Shown here piece after piece: positions 16,651 to 24,244 of a DNA stretch of 64,000 nucleotides. Source of the stretch: Nocardioides sp. (GTDB lineage: Bacteria; Actinomycetota; Actinomycetes; Propionibacteriales; Nocardioidaceae); assembly GCF_030150155.1 (NCBI RefSeq), contig NZ_JASLGR010000034.1, forward strand, positions 1 through 64,000, in the 5' to 3' direction. Within the stretch, counting starts at the first letter, position 1. Each line of letters starts with the position of its first letter. Both the position numbers and the translations under genes were made by a program. Below the pieces are notes generated by a model. That model saw only the letters and a program-made list of their open reading frames with translations. It did no database searches and had not been told where the DNA came from.

Positions 16651-18807
16651 TCAGTCTCGCCCAGGCACCCACCGCTCCAACGCGCGCGTCAGGATCACCG
16701 CACTCGCCGACGCCACCAGTACGCCGATCACAACCCCCATCACCAGCAGCACCGTGGCGAACGAGGCGGACGGAACGAAGTACTGGTCACCTGTCTTCAT
16801 CCCCGCGGCCAACACCCAGTACCCCACCACGCCGACCGCGGTCGCGATCACCAAGGGCAGGGCCACCTGGACCGCGACCAGCCCGGTCAACCACCGCCGA
16901 CCCCGGCTGAGCAGGTGCAACGGCCCCAGAGTACGGCTTCCATCTCGGGAGTCCGCGGCCACCACATTGGCGGCGACGAACATCAACACCCCGATTCCCA
17001 ACGCGCTGTAGAGCGTGATCCAGCGGCCCTTGAGAATCGGTTGCCATGCTCCGCTCACCCAGGAGTCCCCAACCTCGCTCACATGGATGAACCCCGGCAC
17101 ATCGGCGTACAGCCCCTGCTGAACGGCGCTCGCGTCGATACGGTGGCCGTCGACAGAGACCAGCGCAAGGCCGACGCCATCAAGTCCCTTCGGGGTCGTG
17201 CCCGCGGCCAGAGGTCTGACCGCCGAGCCAGGGGCGATGCCGTAGATCTGGGCGACGGGCCACAGGACGTCGCTGCGCTGCTGAGTCCGGTCAGCCTCAA
17301 GGGTGGTGGCGTCGCAACTGAGCCGAAGGGCGTTCAGCGCAGGGCAGGTCGCTTCGAGGACCGCGCCGCCGCGCTCGTCGTGGCCGACCCACACCGCGAC
17401 CACGTCGTTCGGGAGCCTCTCCAGGTGGCGGGCCAAGGCATCGCCCCCACCCAACGGGTCGGCCTGGAGCACCCGGCCGGCGACCTCACGCTGAAGTTCG
17501 GCTGCACCGCGATACTGCACGCTCATCGAGCTCACCCAGAGTTGAACCTGTCCCAGGAGAACGATGCCAATCAGAAGCCCTGCCGTCATCCTCGCGGTCC
17601 GCCCCGGGAGCTGACCCAACCGGCGCCCGCCGATCAGACTCCCAGGGGCGACGGTTCGCACCGACGTCCACGCGATTGCTCGACCCAGCGCTCCCAGGAG
17701 CACAGCGACGAGGCTCGGAGCGAACAGCATGAAGATCGCGACCCCCACGACATACGCCAGCGTCCTGACCTGAGCGGTGTGACTCTGCGCCGGAACGACC
17801 ACCGCTACCAGTCCACCAAGGAGGCCGATCAATGCGGCGATCGGCGCGCGGTCTCGTGCCTTCCACGGCAGCACCGTGGCAATCCGAGAGGGACGAAGTC
17901 CGCTGGCAGCGACCGCGATCACCACGATGATCGGCACCCAGAGCAACCGTGACGAGATCCGCTCCCAGCCCGCGCCGACATCCACTCCGGCCATCGAGAA
18001 GTTGAGCCAACCGGAGGAGAAGCCGATCCGTTGGAGGACAAGCAAGCCGACTGCCGCGACCGCGGCGCCCACGAGCGCAGCGGGAACCACCTCCACGAGG
18101 CGGAGCCCGAAGATACGGAGGCGACTGGCACCGAGGACTCGCAGGGTCAGGTCACGGCGGGCACGCTGTTCGCTCCCGATTCCACAGGCGGCCACGAGCG
18201 CGACCGCGCCCGGAACCACGAGGCAGGCAAGAAGCAGTTCGATGAGTTCGGCCGGTGTCACAGCGTTCAAGACGCTCAGACCGTGCCACCCGTCCGAGAC
18301 CGTCTCGGACGGCCCGAAGCCAAGCGCCGGCCGCATCTGAGTGGCGTCGAAGGCTGCGGCAGTGGTGCGGACGTAGACCCGGCGTTCGTCGGGTGTCTCC
18401 AGACCAGTGGCTGCGATCTGGCCACTCGGCTCGCCGAAGCGTGCCCGTCCAGAGGAACCGAGGGTCTCAGCCGCGGCAGCCGAGAGGACCGCCTGCCCCG
18501 GCGCCGGCCACTGGGCTACGCCGCGTGGCAAGGGTGCATCTGGGGTGGAGGGCCAGATCGAGATGACCATGATCGAGTGATCGTTCACCGTGGCGAAGCC
18601 CTCGAACGAGACCAGGAGACGCCCTTGCTGACCCGGCTCCGCCAGGATCGGCCGCAGGGCCTCGGCGCGAACGTCCCGCTCATGTGCCAAGGACGCCGCG
18701 ATCCCGAGGAGACCGAGGCCGAGGGTCGCGATCATGACAGCGCACCCCACGGCCAGCAGGCGGTGCCACCCCTGTCCTCGAAGGAACCACGGCCTTCGAC
18801 GCTTCAC
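16651..18807 (-). CDS. FtsX/MacB-type ABC transporter permease of a bacteriocin-like cassette
   Basis: A 718-residue membrane protein with about ten helices. One N-terminal helix (VGCAVMIATLGLGLLGIA) is followed by an exported domain of about 150 residues. Then come roughly six helices between about residues 195 and 450, a second exported domain of about 150 residues, and three C-terminal helices. This is the duplicated FtsX-like permease plan. The start GTG overlaps the ATPase stop by four bases (GTGA), so the two are coupled, and the secreted peptide gene is just upstream. Permeases of this size next to an ATPase and a small secreted peptide are typical of lactococcin-972-type bacteriocin export/immunity cassettes. 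That comparison is inference. Confidence 0.72.
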   Translation of the reverse strand: MKRRRPWFLRGQGWHRLLAVGCAVMIATLGLGLLGIAASLAHERDVRAEALRPILAEPGQQGRLLVSFEGFATVNDHSIMVISIWPSTPDAPLPRGVAQWPAPGQAVLSAAAAETLGSSGRARFGEPSGQIAATGLETPDERRVYVRTTAAAFDATQMRPALGFGPSETVSDGWHGLSVLNAVTPAELIELLLACLVVPGAVALVAACGIGSEQRARRDLTLRVLGASRLRIFGLRLVEVVPAALVGAAVAAVGLLVLQRIGFSSGWLNFSMAGVDVGAGWERISSRLLWVPIIVVIAVAASGLRPSRIATVLPWKARDRAPIAALIGLLGGLVAVVVPAQSHTAQVRTLAYVVGVAIFMLFAPSLVAVLLGALGRAIAWTSVRTVAPGSLIGGRRLGQLPGRTARMTAGLLIGIVLLGQVQLWVSSMSVQYRGAAELQREVAGRVLQADPLGGGDALARHLERLPNDVVAVWVGHDERGGAVLEATCPALNALRLSCDATTLEADRTQQRSDVLWPVAQIYGIAPGSAVRPLAAGTTPKGLDGVGLALVSVDGHRIDASAVQQGLYADVPGFIHVSEVGDSWVSGAWQPILKGRWITLYSALGIGVLMFVAANVVAADSRDGSRTLGPLHLLSRGRRWLTGLVAVQVALPLVIATAVGVVGYWVLAAGMKTGDQYFVPSASFATVLLVMGVVIGVLVASASAVILTRALERWVPGRD

Positions 18808-19493
18808 GCCTGCTCGCTTCCCAGGCGTACGACGCTGTCGGCACGCTCGTAGACCCGCTGGTCGTGGGTGACGAGCAAGAGCGCGCATCCGGTGCGCTCG
18901 GGGAGTGAGTAGAGGAGGTCAGCCACCTTGTCACCGGTCTCACGATCGAGCGAGGCAGTCGGCTCATCGGCAAGGATGAGGGCCGGCTCATTCACCAGAG
19001 CGCGGGCCACCCCGATCCGCTGGCGCTGCCCTCCCGAATACTCCGTCGCGAAGCGATCCACGTCGCTGATCCCCACTTCGTCCAGCAGTGCCACGGCCCT
19101 GCCGCGCGCACCCGCCGCGGAGAGCCCTCCTAGCCTGCCCGCGACAGCGACGTTCTCCAGCGCCGTCAACTCCGGCAGGAGCTCGGCGTGCTGAAAGACA
19201 GCACCCACGGCTGAGGCGCGAAGGCGCCGTCGCCCGCCTCCGCTGAGGCGGTACAGATCAGATCCTTGGACCAGGACCCGACCAGAGGAGGGCCGAAGCA
19301 GACCCAGCACGCAGTTCAGGACACTCGTCTTTCCGGCGCCGCTCGGGCCGACCAGCGCCAACGACTGGCCGGCCCGAACGTCGAACGAGAGGCCTTGGAA
19401 GACGGAACGTCGGCTCCGCATCACGCCCAACTCCTCAACCCGGAGCGCAGGAGCGGTCACGGCACCAGCGCCGTCACCGGAGACCTTCATCAT
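18804..19493 (-). CDS. ABC transporter ATP-binding protein (LolD/MacB type)
   Basis: A 229-residue ATPase. Walker A is VGPSGAGKTSVLN near residue 48, the Q-loop is in GAVFQHAELLPELT, the signature is YSGGQRQRIGVARAL near residue 134, Walker B is ALILADEPTASLD and the H-loop is LLVTHD. The short length and GLLRPSSGRVLVQG spacer are typical of ATPases that work with MacB/FtsX permeases. It is sandwiched between the secreted peptide gene (22 bases upstream) and the permease gene (overlapping), so it should power export of, or immunity to, that peptide. The ATG at 19493 is taken; a GTG at 19499 in frame is an equal alternative. Confidence 0.88.
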   Translation of the reverse strand: MMKVSGDGAGAVTAPALRVEELGVMRSRRSVFQGLSFDVRAGQSLALVGPSGAGKTSVLNCVLGLLRPSSGRVLVQGSDLYRLSGGGRRRLRASAVGAVFQHAELLPELTALENVAVAGRLGGLSAAGARGRAVALLDEVGISDVDRFATEYSGGQRQRIGVARALVNEPALILADEPTASLDRETGDKVADLLYSLPERTGCALLLVTHDQRVYERADSVVRLGSEQA

Positions 19494-19515
19494 TCGCACG
19501 GTGCCAGGTCAGCCA

Positions 19516-19815
19516 TCAGTTCCAGTCGCTGCACGGGTCCGAGGCCAGCGGCTTGTTGACACAAGCACGCACCGAGGTGATTCCGCTCGTCGTCTTCTTG
19601 ACCGTAGTTCCGCAGCCGCTGCTGTTGTTGAGGCGGTTGCTGGTGTTGTTCCAGTAGCCGTAGACGCTGTTGCTGTCACACGCAGTGTCCTTGACACTGA
19701 AGGTGGTGTGCCCCGAGTCGTCCCACGCCTGTGCGCCCGTCACCGAAGCGAGACTCGCGTACGCGGGAGAGGCGAGGAGCGCGATGCCGGCGACGCCGAG
19801 CCCAACTGCCTTCAT
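19516..19815 (-). CDS. Small secreted four-cysteine peptide (putative bacteriocin-like)
   Basis: A 99-residue precursor with a clear signal peptide (KAVGLGVAGIALLASPAYA), cleaved after about residue 20 to leave a mature peptide of about 79 residues. The mature part is rich in Asn, Ser, Thr and Gly and has four cysteines (DTACDS, SSGCGT, RACVN, DPCSDWN), enough for two disulfides. It is followed directly by an ABC ATPase and an FtsX-like permease in one operon. The arrangement resembles lactococcin-972-type loci, but I do not claim sequence identity with that bacteriocin; similar small proteins of unknown function are known in actinobacteria. The ATG is preceded by a weak GGAAGG. Confidence 0.65.
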   Translation of the reverse strand: MKAVGLGVAGIALLASPAYASLASVTGAQAWDDSGHTTFSVKDTACDSNSVYGYWNNTSNRLNNSSGCGTTVKKTTSGITSVRACVNKPLASDPCSDWN

Positions 19816-19903
19816 GGAGATGCCTTCCGTCCAGAACCATTGATTTCAATGCCGTGCGCCGCGTCAGTACGACGCGCGACGAGAAAAACTTATGACTCAT
19901 GGC

Positions 19904-20034
19904 TGACAAGTTTTGACAACCGCCTCAGCTTGGGTGATCAATTTCAAAAACTTGTCACGCCGGTGACAAGCCGACCAGCACACAGCGCGGCAAAAAGCTG
20001 GCTTCGACAACAAGAAGAGACTTGACCTGTCACA
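19904..20034. promoter_or_regulatory. Regulatory region with TGACAA/TTGTCA half-sites
   Basis: The 274-base divergent gap between the secreted peptide and the AhpD-like gene is AT-richer than its surroundings. It contains repeated TGACAA-type sequences in both orientations: TGACAAG at 19904, TTGACAA at 19913, the palindrome at 19951-19970 and TGTCACA at 20028. It must hold the promoters of both operons. I see no gene in it. Confidence 0.5.
19951..19970. promoter_or_regulatory. Palindromic operator candidate, copy 1
   Basis: CTTGTCAC, GCCG, GTGACAAG: perfect eight-base arms around a four-base spacer. The core TTGTCAC-N4-GTGACAA recurs at 33813-33830 upstream of another small exported-peptide operon. 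It lies 136 bases upstream of the secreted peptide start. The binding protein is unknown. Confidence 0.6.
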
Positions 20035-20054
20035 ACTCCCCCTCGGCCGGTGTC
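20028..20054 (+). promoter_or_regulatory. ECF41-type promoter
   Basis: TGTCACA at 20028-20034, a 16-base spacer, then TGTC at 20051-20054. ECF41 sigma factors are known to autoregulate from TGTCACA-N16-CGTC; this site differs at one base of the -10. It is 35 bases upstream of the AhpD-like gene, whose operon encodes an ECF41 sigma factor. Confidence 0.7.
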
Positions 20055-20089
20055 TTCATGCCAACACGACATCGAACCCAGGAGGAACC

Positions 20090-20674
20090 ATGACCACTCG
20101 CATCCCCGCCAAGCCCCTCACCGGCGCCTACGGCACCGCGGTGAGGCTGATCAGCAAGCGGATGCTCGGCCGCGTGCCCGAGTCCGTCGGCGTGATGTGG
20201 CACAGCGTGCCGGTGCTGAAGGCGTCGATGGGCTACGGCCAGAAGGTGCGGAAGTGGCACCAGTGCGATGAGTCCCTGAAGACCTTCGCTCACATGGCGG
20301 TGGCGTCGTACATCGGCTGCACCTGGTGTCTGGACTTCAACTACTTCGCGGCTCAGCACGAGGGGTTGGACGTCGACCGGGCGCGGGAGATCCCGCGCTG
20401 GCGGACCTCCGACGTGTTCACTCCCCTGGAGCGCGACGTGTTCGCGTACGCCGAGGCGATGAGCTCCACGCCGTTGACCGTGACCGACGAGATGGTCGCA
20501 GGGCTGCTCGCTCAGCTCGGCCCCGGCGCCCTGGTCGAGCTGACCTCCGTGATCGGGTTCGCGAACCTGACCGGCCGGGGCAACATCGCGCTCGGGATCG
20601 AGTCCGAGGGGTTCGCCTCGACCTGCGATCTGCGGCCGCTGGCGGAGCGTCCTGACGTACAGTCGCCGGCATGA
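20090..20674 (+). CDS. Carboxymuconolactone decarboxylase (AhpD-like) family protein
   Basis: A 194-residue protein of the CMD/AhpD fold. The redox CxxC is seen in GCTWCLDF near residue 78, with the downstream helix carrying NYFAAQHEG. Such proteins act as small thiol-dependent peroxidases or redox proteins. This one is almost certainly the conserved partner of the ECF41 sigma factor encoded next, since ECF41 genes are typically paired with a carboxymuconolactone decarboxylase, oxidoreductase or epimerase gene. The start has a strong GGAGGA, five bases upstream. The ATG of the sigma gene overlaps its stop by four bases (ATGA). Expression probably depends on the ECF41-type promoter just upstream. 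Confidence 0.87.
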   Translation: MTTRIPAKPLTGAYGTAVRLISKRMLGRVPESVGVMWHSVPVLKASMGYGQKVRKWHQCDESLKTFAHMAVASYIGCTWCLDFNYFAAQHEGLDVDRAREIPRWRTSDVFTPLERDVFAYAEAMSSTPLTVTDEMVAGLLAQLGPGALVELTSVIGFANLTGRGNIALGIESEGFASTCDLRPLAERPDVQSPA

Positions 20675-21540
20675 GCGACGACCCATTCGTCACCCATCGC
20701 AGCCTGCTCTTCACCGTCGCCTACGAGATGCTCGGCTCGGCGGTCGACGCCGAGGACGTGCTCCAGGAGACCTGGCTGCGGTGGGACGGCGTCGAGCGTG
20801 ACGAGGTGCGCGACCCGCGCGCGTACCTCGTCCGGATCGTCACACGTCAAGCACTGAACCGCCTCCGCACGGTGCGTCGCCAGCGTGAGGAGTACGTCGG
20901 CGCCTGGCTGCCCGAGCCGTTGCTGACCGGACCCGACGTCGCCGACGACGTCGAGCTCGCCGAAGGCGTCTCGCTGGCGATGCTGACGGTCCTGGAGACG
21001 CTGAGCCCCACCGAACGCGCGGTCTTCGTGCTCCGCGAGGTCTTCGATGTGCCGTACGCCGAGATCGCGTCCGCGGTGGACAAGTCCGAGGCCGCCGTAC
21101 GGCAGATCGCGCACCGCGCACGGTCCCACGTCGCCGCCCGCCGGCCACGCAGGCAGGTCGACCGGGGCGAGCAGCAGCGCGTCGTGGCGCAGTTCATCGC
21201 GGCCGTCTCGACCGGGGACATGCAGGGGCTGATGGACCTGCTCGCCCCCGACGTGGTGTTCCTGGCCGACGGTGGCGGCATCGCCAACGCCGTGAAGGTC
21301 CCGATCGTCGGGCTGAAGAAGGTCGCCAACCTGCTGCGCGCCTACCCCGCCTGGACCACCGACCCGTCGATCGAGACCGTCGTTCTCAACGGGGCCCTCG
21401 GCGTACGGTTCGACGACGCGAAGTCAGGCCCCACCCTGGTCAGCCTCGTCGTCGAGGACGGCCTGATCACGCAGGTGTTCGCGATGCGGAACCCGGAGAA
21501 GCTCGGGAGCCTGGCGGAGGAGGCCGAGCTGCGCAGGTGA
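20671..21540 (+). CDS. ECF41-family (SigJ-like) RNA polymerase sigma factor with SnoaL-like C-terminal domain
   Basis: A 289-residue sigma factor. Region 2 covers residues about 8-75 (AEDVLQETWLRWD, DPRAYLVRIVTRQALNRLR) and region 4 about 110-165 (LSPTERAVFVLREVFDVPY, then AAVRQIAHRARSHV). The linker carries YVGAWLPEPL, a hallmark of ECF41. The C-terminal domain (about 175-285) is SnoaL-like and carries DGGG near residue 206 and NPEKL near residue 276, corresponding to the DGGGK and NPDKL motifs of the group. In ECF41 this fused domain controls sigma activity in place of an anti-sigma factor. The inducing signal is unknown. Besides ATGA coupling, TACAGT seven bases before the start could give a second, leaderless transcript. 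Confidence 0.92.
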   Translation: MSDDPFVTHRSLLFTVAYEMLGSAVDAEDVLQETWLRWDGVERDEVRDPRAYLVRIVTRQALNRLRTVRRQREEYVGAWLPEPLLTGPDVADDVELAEGVSLAMLTVLETLSPTERAVFVLREVFDVPYAEIASAVDKSEAAVRQIAHRARSHVAARRPRRQVDRGEQQRVVAQFIAAVSTGDMQGLMDLLAPDVVFLADGGGIANAVKVPIVGLKKVANLLRAYPAWTTDPSIETVVLNGALGVRFDDAKSGPTLVSLVVEDGLITQVFAMRNPEKLGSLAEEAELRR

Positions 21541-21576
21541 GGGTTGTGCCTCCCGGAACCTCGACGTACGCTTTTC

Positions 21577-21582
21577 TGTACA
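21577..21582. promoter_or_regulatory. YefM-type operator core
   Basis: TGTACA, a hexamer palindrome, sits 12 bases before the yefM start and overlaps the AGGAGG ribosome site region. The YefM-YoeB complex is known to bind TGTACA-centred operators. A second short palindrome, CGTACG, lies at 21565-21570. Confidence 0.55.
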
Positions 21583-21594
21583 GGAGGTTGCCCC

Positions 21595-21852
21595 GTGAAG
21601 ACATTGAGCTACACCGAGTCCCGCGCGCGCTACGCGGAGGTGCTCGACAGCGTCGTGAACGACCGCGAAGAGGTGGTCATCACCCGCGCCGGCCACGAGC
21701 CCGTCGTGATGGTGTCCCTGGAGGAGTTCGAGTCGCTTCGCGAGACCGCTTACCTCATGCGTTCGCCGGCCAACGCTCGCCGCCTACTCGATGCCATGGA
21801 GCGCCTTGAGAGCGGCGCAGGCGAGGCACACGACCTGATCGACACCGACTGA
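21595..21852 (+). CDS. yefM: Type II antitoxin, Phd/YefM family
   Basis: An 85-residue antitoxin and DNA-binding repressor. The N-terminal Phd/YefM fold has the diagnostic SYTESRARYAEVLDSVVND, then EEVVITRAGHEPVVMVSLEEFESL. The C-terminal tail, ETAYLMRSPANARRLLDAMERL, is the toxin-neutralising part, and YLLRSPANAxRL-type tails pair with YoeB. The GTG start has AGGAGG seven bases upstream. The yoeB gene starts two bases after the stop. The protein should repress its own promoter together with YoeB at the TGTACA site. Confidence 0.93.
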   Translation: MKTLSYTESRARYAEVLDSVVNDREEVVITRAGHEPVVMVSLEEFESLRETAYLMRSPANARRLLDAMERLESGAGEAHDLIDTD

Positions 21853-21853
21853 C

Positions 21854-22114
21854 ATGCGGCTGACCTGGGACGCCAACGCCTGGGAGGACTACCTCTGGTG
21901 GCAGACCCAGGATCGCAAGGTGCTCAAACGCATCAACCTCCTGATCGTCGACATCCAGCGGCACCAGAACGACGGCATCGGCAAGCCAGAGCCCCTGAAA
22001 CACGACTTCGCCGGCTACTGGTCGCGCCGCATCACCGACGAGCACCGGCTCGTCTACAAGGTGGCCGGTGACGAGATTCGCATTGCCGCGTGTCGCTATC
22101 ACTACGGTCGCTGA
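21854..22114 (+). CDS. yoeB: Type II toxin, YoeB/Txe family mRNA interferase
   Basis: An 86-residue ribosome-dependent endoribonuclease. It has the family sequence nearly intact: AWEDYLWWQTQDRKVLKRIN, then GKPEPLKHDFAGYWSRRI, TDEHRLVYKV and the C-terminal CRYHYGR. Catalytic residues of E. coli YoeB (Glu46, Arg65, His83) have clear counterparts in KPEPL, SRRIT and RYHYG. It cleaves mRNA at the ribosomal A site when YefM is lost. It appears complete. Its last 13 bases overlap the convergent DUF4279-like gene. Confidence 0.95.
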   Translation: MRLTWDANAWEDYLWWQTQDRKVLKRINLLIVDIQRHQNDGIGKPEPLKHDFAGYWSRRITDEHRLVYKVAGDEIRIAACRYHYGR

Positions 22115-22617
22115 CCGTTACGGCGGCCAACACCACCACCTCGCAACAGAGCCCACCGAACCTTGCGCAGGTCCCACATCCGACCCTCGATCCAGTTGCT
22201 CGCCGCCCGCGAGAACGAAGCGCCCTCGACGTACTGGTCGACGTCCACCAGCGCACCCGCACGAGCGAGCCACCTGATCGCCGGCGCCGTCAGATGGAGC
22301 CCGGTGTCGCCACGGTCATCCAGCTCCTGGACGACCACCAGCGCAACGTCACACGAGCGCGCCGCGAGCACGCCCAGGGCGTCAGCCAGCCCGAACTCCA
22401 AACCTTCGATCGCCGACGAGAGCCCTTCCGTCCCGCCGGAGATGCTCTCACCCAGATCGAGATGTCTTTGCCAGCTCGACCACAGATACCGATGTGTCGG
22501 ACGGGAGAGGCTCTGATCGCCGATGTCATGCGAGTCGTCTGGCTGGATCCCCAGGAACTCGGTGATCTCAGCCAGACGAAGATCGCTACTGGCGACGCGT
22601 AGATAGGCCCGGATCAC
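22102..22617 (-). CDS. DUF4279-like protein, unknown function
   Basis: A 171-residue protein whose N-terminus (IRAYLRVASSDLRLAEITEFLGIQPDDSHDIGD) has the pattern of DUF4279: a beta strand with a YLRV motif, then an acidic turn, an ITxxLGI helix and a charged loop with a Gly-Asp. WSSWQRHLDLGESI follows. DUF4279 proteins are small and often found next to toxin-immunity or accessory genes, but their function is unknown. Cytoplasmic, no signal or membrane segment. The start is a GTG without a clear ribosome site. The surrounding GC content is lower than in housekeeping parts of the window, consistent with acquired DNA. Confidence 0.6.
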   Translation of the reverse strand: MIRAYLRVASSDLRLAEITEFLGIQPDDSHDIGDQSLSRPTHRYLWSSWQRHLDLGESISGGTEGLSSAIEGLEFGLADALGVLAARSCDVALVVVQELDDRGDTGLHLTAPAIRWLARAGALVDVDQYVEGASFSRAASNWIEGRMWDLRKVRWALLRGGGVGRRNGQRP

Positions 22618-22667
22618 ACCCGCATACTGCCGCAGACATCACCGTTGAGCGCGAAGTGCCGGCCCGC

Positions 22668-22844
22668 TCAGGCCCCGCCGCCCCCGGCCTTGCGCCGATG
22701 CATCTGGGTGCCGACGTTGCGGTCCACCACCTCGGGGCCCTGGGCCTTCTCCTTGCCCGGCGACGCCGCATGCACGCCCTGCTCGCGGTGGTTCTTGTGG
22801 TCCAGGGCTTCCTTCATCTTGGCCTTGAGGTCCTCATTCGTCAT
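22668..22844 (-). CDS. DUF5302 family small protein
   Basis: A 58-residue charged protein read directly from the sequence. It begins MTNEDLKAKMKEALDHK, has a central HGVHAAS-like spacer (GVHAASPGKEKAQGP) and ends TQMHRRKAGGGGA. The start (D/E-x-L-K-A-K-M-K-E-A-L-D-x-K) and the MHRRKAG tail are the pattern of DUF5302, a small actinobacterial family of unknown function. The ATG has a strong GGAGAGGAGAGG upstream, which supports translation despite the small size. It is divergent from the hypothetical gene at 23068, with a KstR-like palindrome between them. Confidence 0.72.
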   Translation of the reverse strand: MTNEDLKAKMKEALDHKNHREQGVHAASPGKEKAQGPEVVDRNVGTQMHRRKAGGGGA

Positions 22845-22973
22845 GAGCCTCTCCTCTCCTCGGATCTCCTAGAAGACCTCCACCGTGACATCTCCCAGCA
22901 GCGCCGGACAACCCCTTTCTCTCCCGAACGCCCGCACCCCCGACGTACGCCGGCCACTTCGAACGAATGAAAA

Positions 22974-22987
22974 TAGAACGCGTTCTA
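22974..22987. promoter_or_regulatory. KstR-like 14-base palindrome
   Basis: TAGAACGCGTTCTA is a perfect palindrome that fits the TNNAACNNGTTNNA operator of the TetR-family regulator KstR (cholesterol catabolism in actinobacteria). It is 80 bases before the gene at 23068 and 130 bases before the divergent DUF5302 gene. Another TetR-family protein could use it instead. Confidence 0.55.
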
Positions 22988-23067
22988 GTATTCGGTCGCG
23001 GGATCAGGCAAGATCGCCGTACCGTGCGCGGTGTCGTACCGCGAGCCCCGGCCCGACAGGAGCACCC

Positions 23068-23400
23068 ATGTCCACCGCCTCACCGAACGCGACCCGCCCG
23101 TTCACCCGCCAGTCCACGGTCAACGACCTGGCCACGACGCTGCCCGGACGCGCGTTCAAGTCGATGATCGTGCGCCAGCTGCCTCCGGTCGCGACCGAGA
23201 AGGAGCGTCAGGACCTCGAGGAGATGACCCTCGGCCTGCCCCTGGAAACCCTGGTCGAGTTCTCCGAGGGCAAGCTCACCTGGGGCATCGCCGACTCCCT
23301 CCTGGACCTGGCCAACCGCAAGCCGCACCGCCTGATCGGTCGCGGCGTCAGCGCCGCCACCGGGGCACTGAGGAAGCGGTCCGCCCGCACGGCTGGGTGA
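23068..23400 (+). CDS. Hypothetical protein under a KstR-like operator
   Basis: A 110-residue cytoplasmic protein that I do not recognise. It is probably helical: TVNDLATTLPGRAFKSMIVRQL, then a charged ATEKERQDLEEMTLGLPLETLVEF, ending with basic KRSARTAG. It has no cysteines. The ATG at 23068 is chosen because ACAGGAG lies about six bases upstream and the preceding in-frame extension is shadow-like. The 14-base palindrome upstream suggests control by a TetR-family protein such as KstR, which would hint at a role in lipid or steroid metabolism. That link is inference only. Confidence 0.55.
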   Translation: MSTASPNATRPFTRQSTVNDLATTLPGRAFKSMIVRQLPPVATEKERQDLEEMTLGLPLETLVEFSEGKLTWGIADSLLDLANRKPHRLIGRGVSAATGALRKRSARTAG

Positions 23401-23458
23401 GAGCGCCCGCTCCTTCCCGGCAGCGGAGGAGGCCGTCGTACGCCGGTCGACGCACGGC

Positions 23459-24133
23459 TCACCCCAGAGCGCGCACCGACAGCCGTGCCACGGCCACCGC
23501 CAGCGCCCGGCGAGGCGCCCGACTGCTGATCAGGTCGGACTCGACCACGTAGCGCCCCCGCTGCACCAGGATCGTCGTGTTGTGCGAGCGCACGCCGTGC
23601 GGCGCCGCGTTCCACGACCGGAAGCCGACGCTCGCCCGCCCGATCGTGGGGACCGCGAGCCGGCCGACCTTGACCTCGAGCGAGTCGTTCGAGTGGAGGC
23701 CGAAGCAGGCCCGGTACGACGACGACGCCTCCCCCAACGCCGCCGCGGCCTCGGCCCGGGTGGCGTAGAGGTGCACCGAGATGACCGGCACCACGCCGTG
23801 GTGGGCGATGAGGTCGCTGCCGCCCCGGCCGGTGTAGAGCATCAGACGCTGTGAGACGGCGTGCTCGGTGACGCCACCGATGCCCAGGCAGTCGGGGCTC
23901 ACGGTCTGGAGCGGCCCGGTCAGCTGGAGCTCGCGGCTCCCGCCCGCGGCGCGTGGGATCAGGCGCCCCATCGAGGCGACGCTGGGAAAGTCACGTGCCG
24001 TGACCTTCGTCGTGGTGGCAGCACCGGTAGCGGTCGAGGACTCCGCCGAAGCAGCACGTGCCGCCGTGACGGTGCCCAGACCGAGGCCGACGACCGCGGT
24101 CAGGCCGATAGAGAACGCGGCATTCCAGCGCAT
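23459..24133 (-). CDS. Secreted protein, PknH-sensor-like
   Basis: A 224-residue exported protein. The signal peptide is about residues 1-28 (RWNAAFSIGLTAVVGLGLG, then AARAASA). The mature domain of about 190 residues has two cysteines (SPDCLGIGG and YRACFGL), a VSQRLMLYTGRGG strand and alternating strands ending RYVVESDLISS. The layout recalls the PknH-type extracellular sensor domain, which also has conserved cysteines, but I rate that as weak. The ATG at 24133 has GGGAGG five bases upstream; an earlier in-frame ATG at 24181 is less likely. The neighbour to the right is a small membrane protein with its own promoter. Confidence 0.6.
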   Translation of the reverse strand: MRWNAAFSIGLTAVVGLGLGTVTAARAASAESSTATGAATTTKVTARDFPSVASMGRLIPRAAGGSRELQLTGPLQTVSPDCLGIGGVTEHAVSQRLMLYTGRGGSDLIAHHGVVPVISVHLYATRAEAAAALGEASSSYRACFGLHSNDSLEVKVGRLAVPTIGRASVGFRSWNAAPHGVRSHNTTILVQRGRYVVESDLISSRAPRRALAVAVARLSVRALG

Positions 24134-24244
24134 GGATCCTCCCGAGATCCGCCCCGCGGCTCCCGCAGGGGTCGCCTTCATCACAGCACCGCGCTCGGGG
24201 GCGGACAACCCTCCAGGATGGGGATCCGGTGGACGTCGGGCGGG

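Noticed and set aside
22974..22987. LexA/SOS box
   Set aside because: The actinobacterial SOS box needs GAAC-N4-GTTC; here only two bases separate GAAC and GTTC, which fits a TetR/KstR-type site better.
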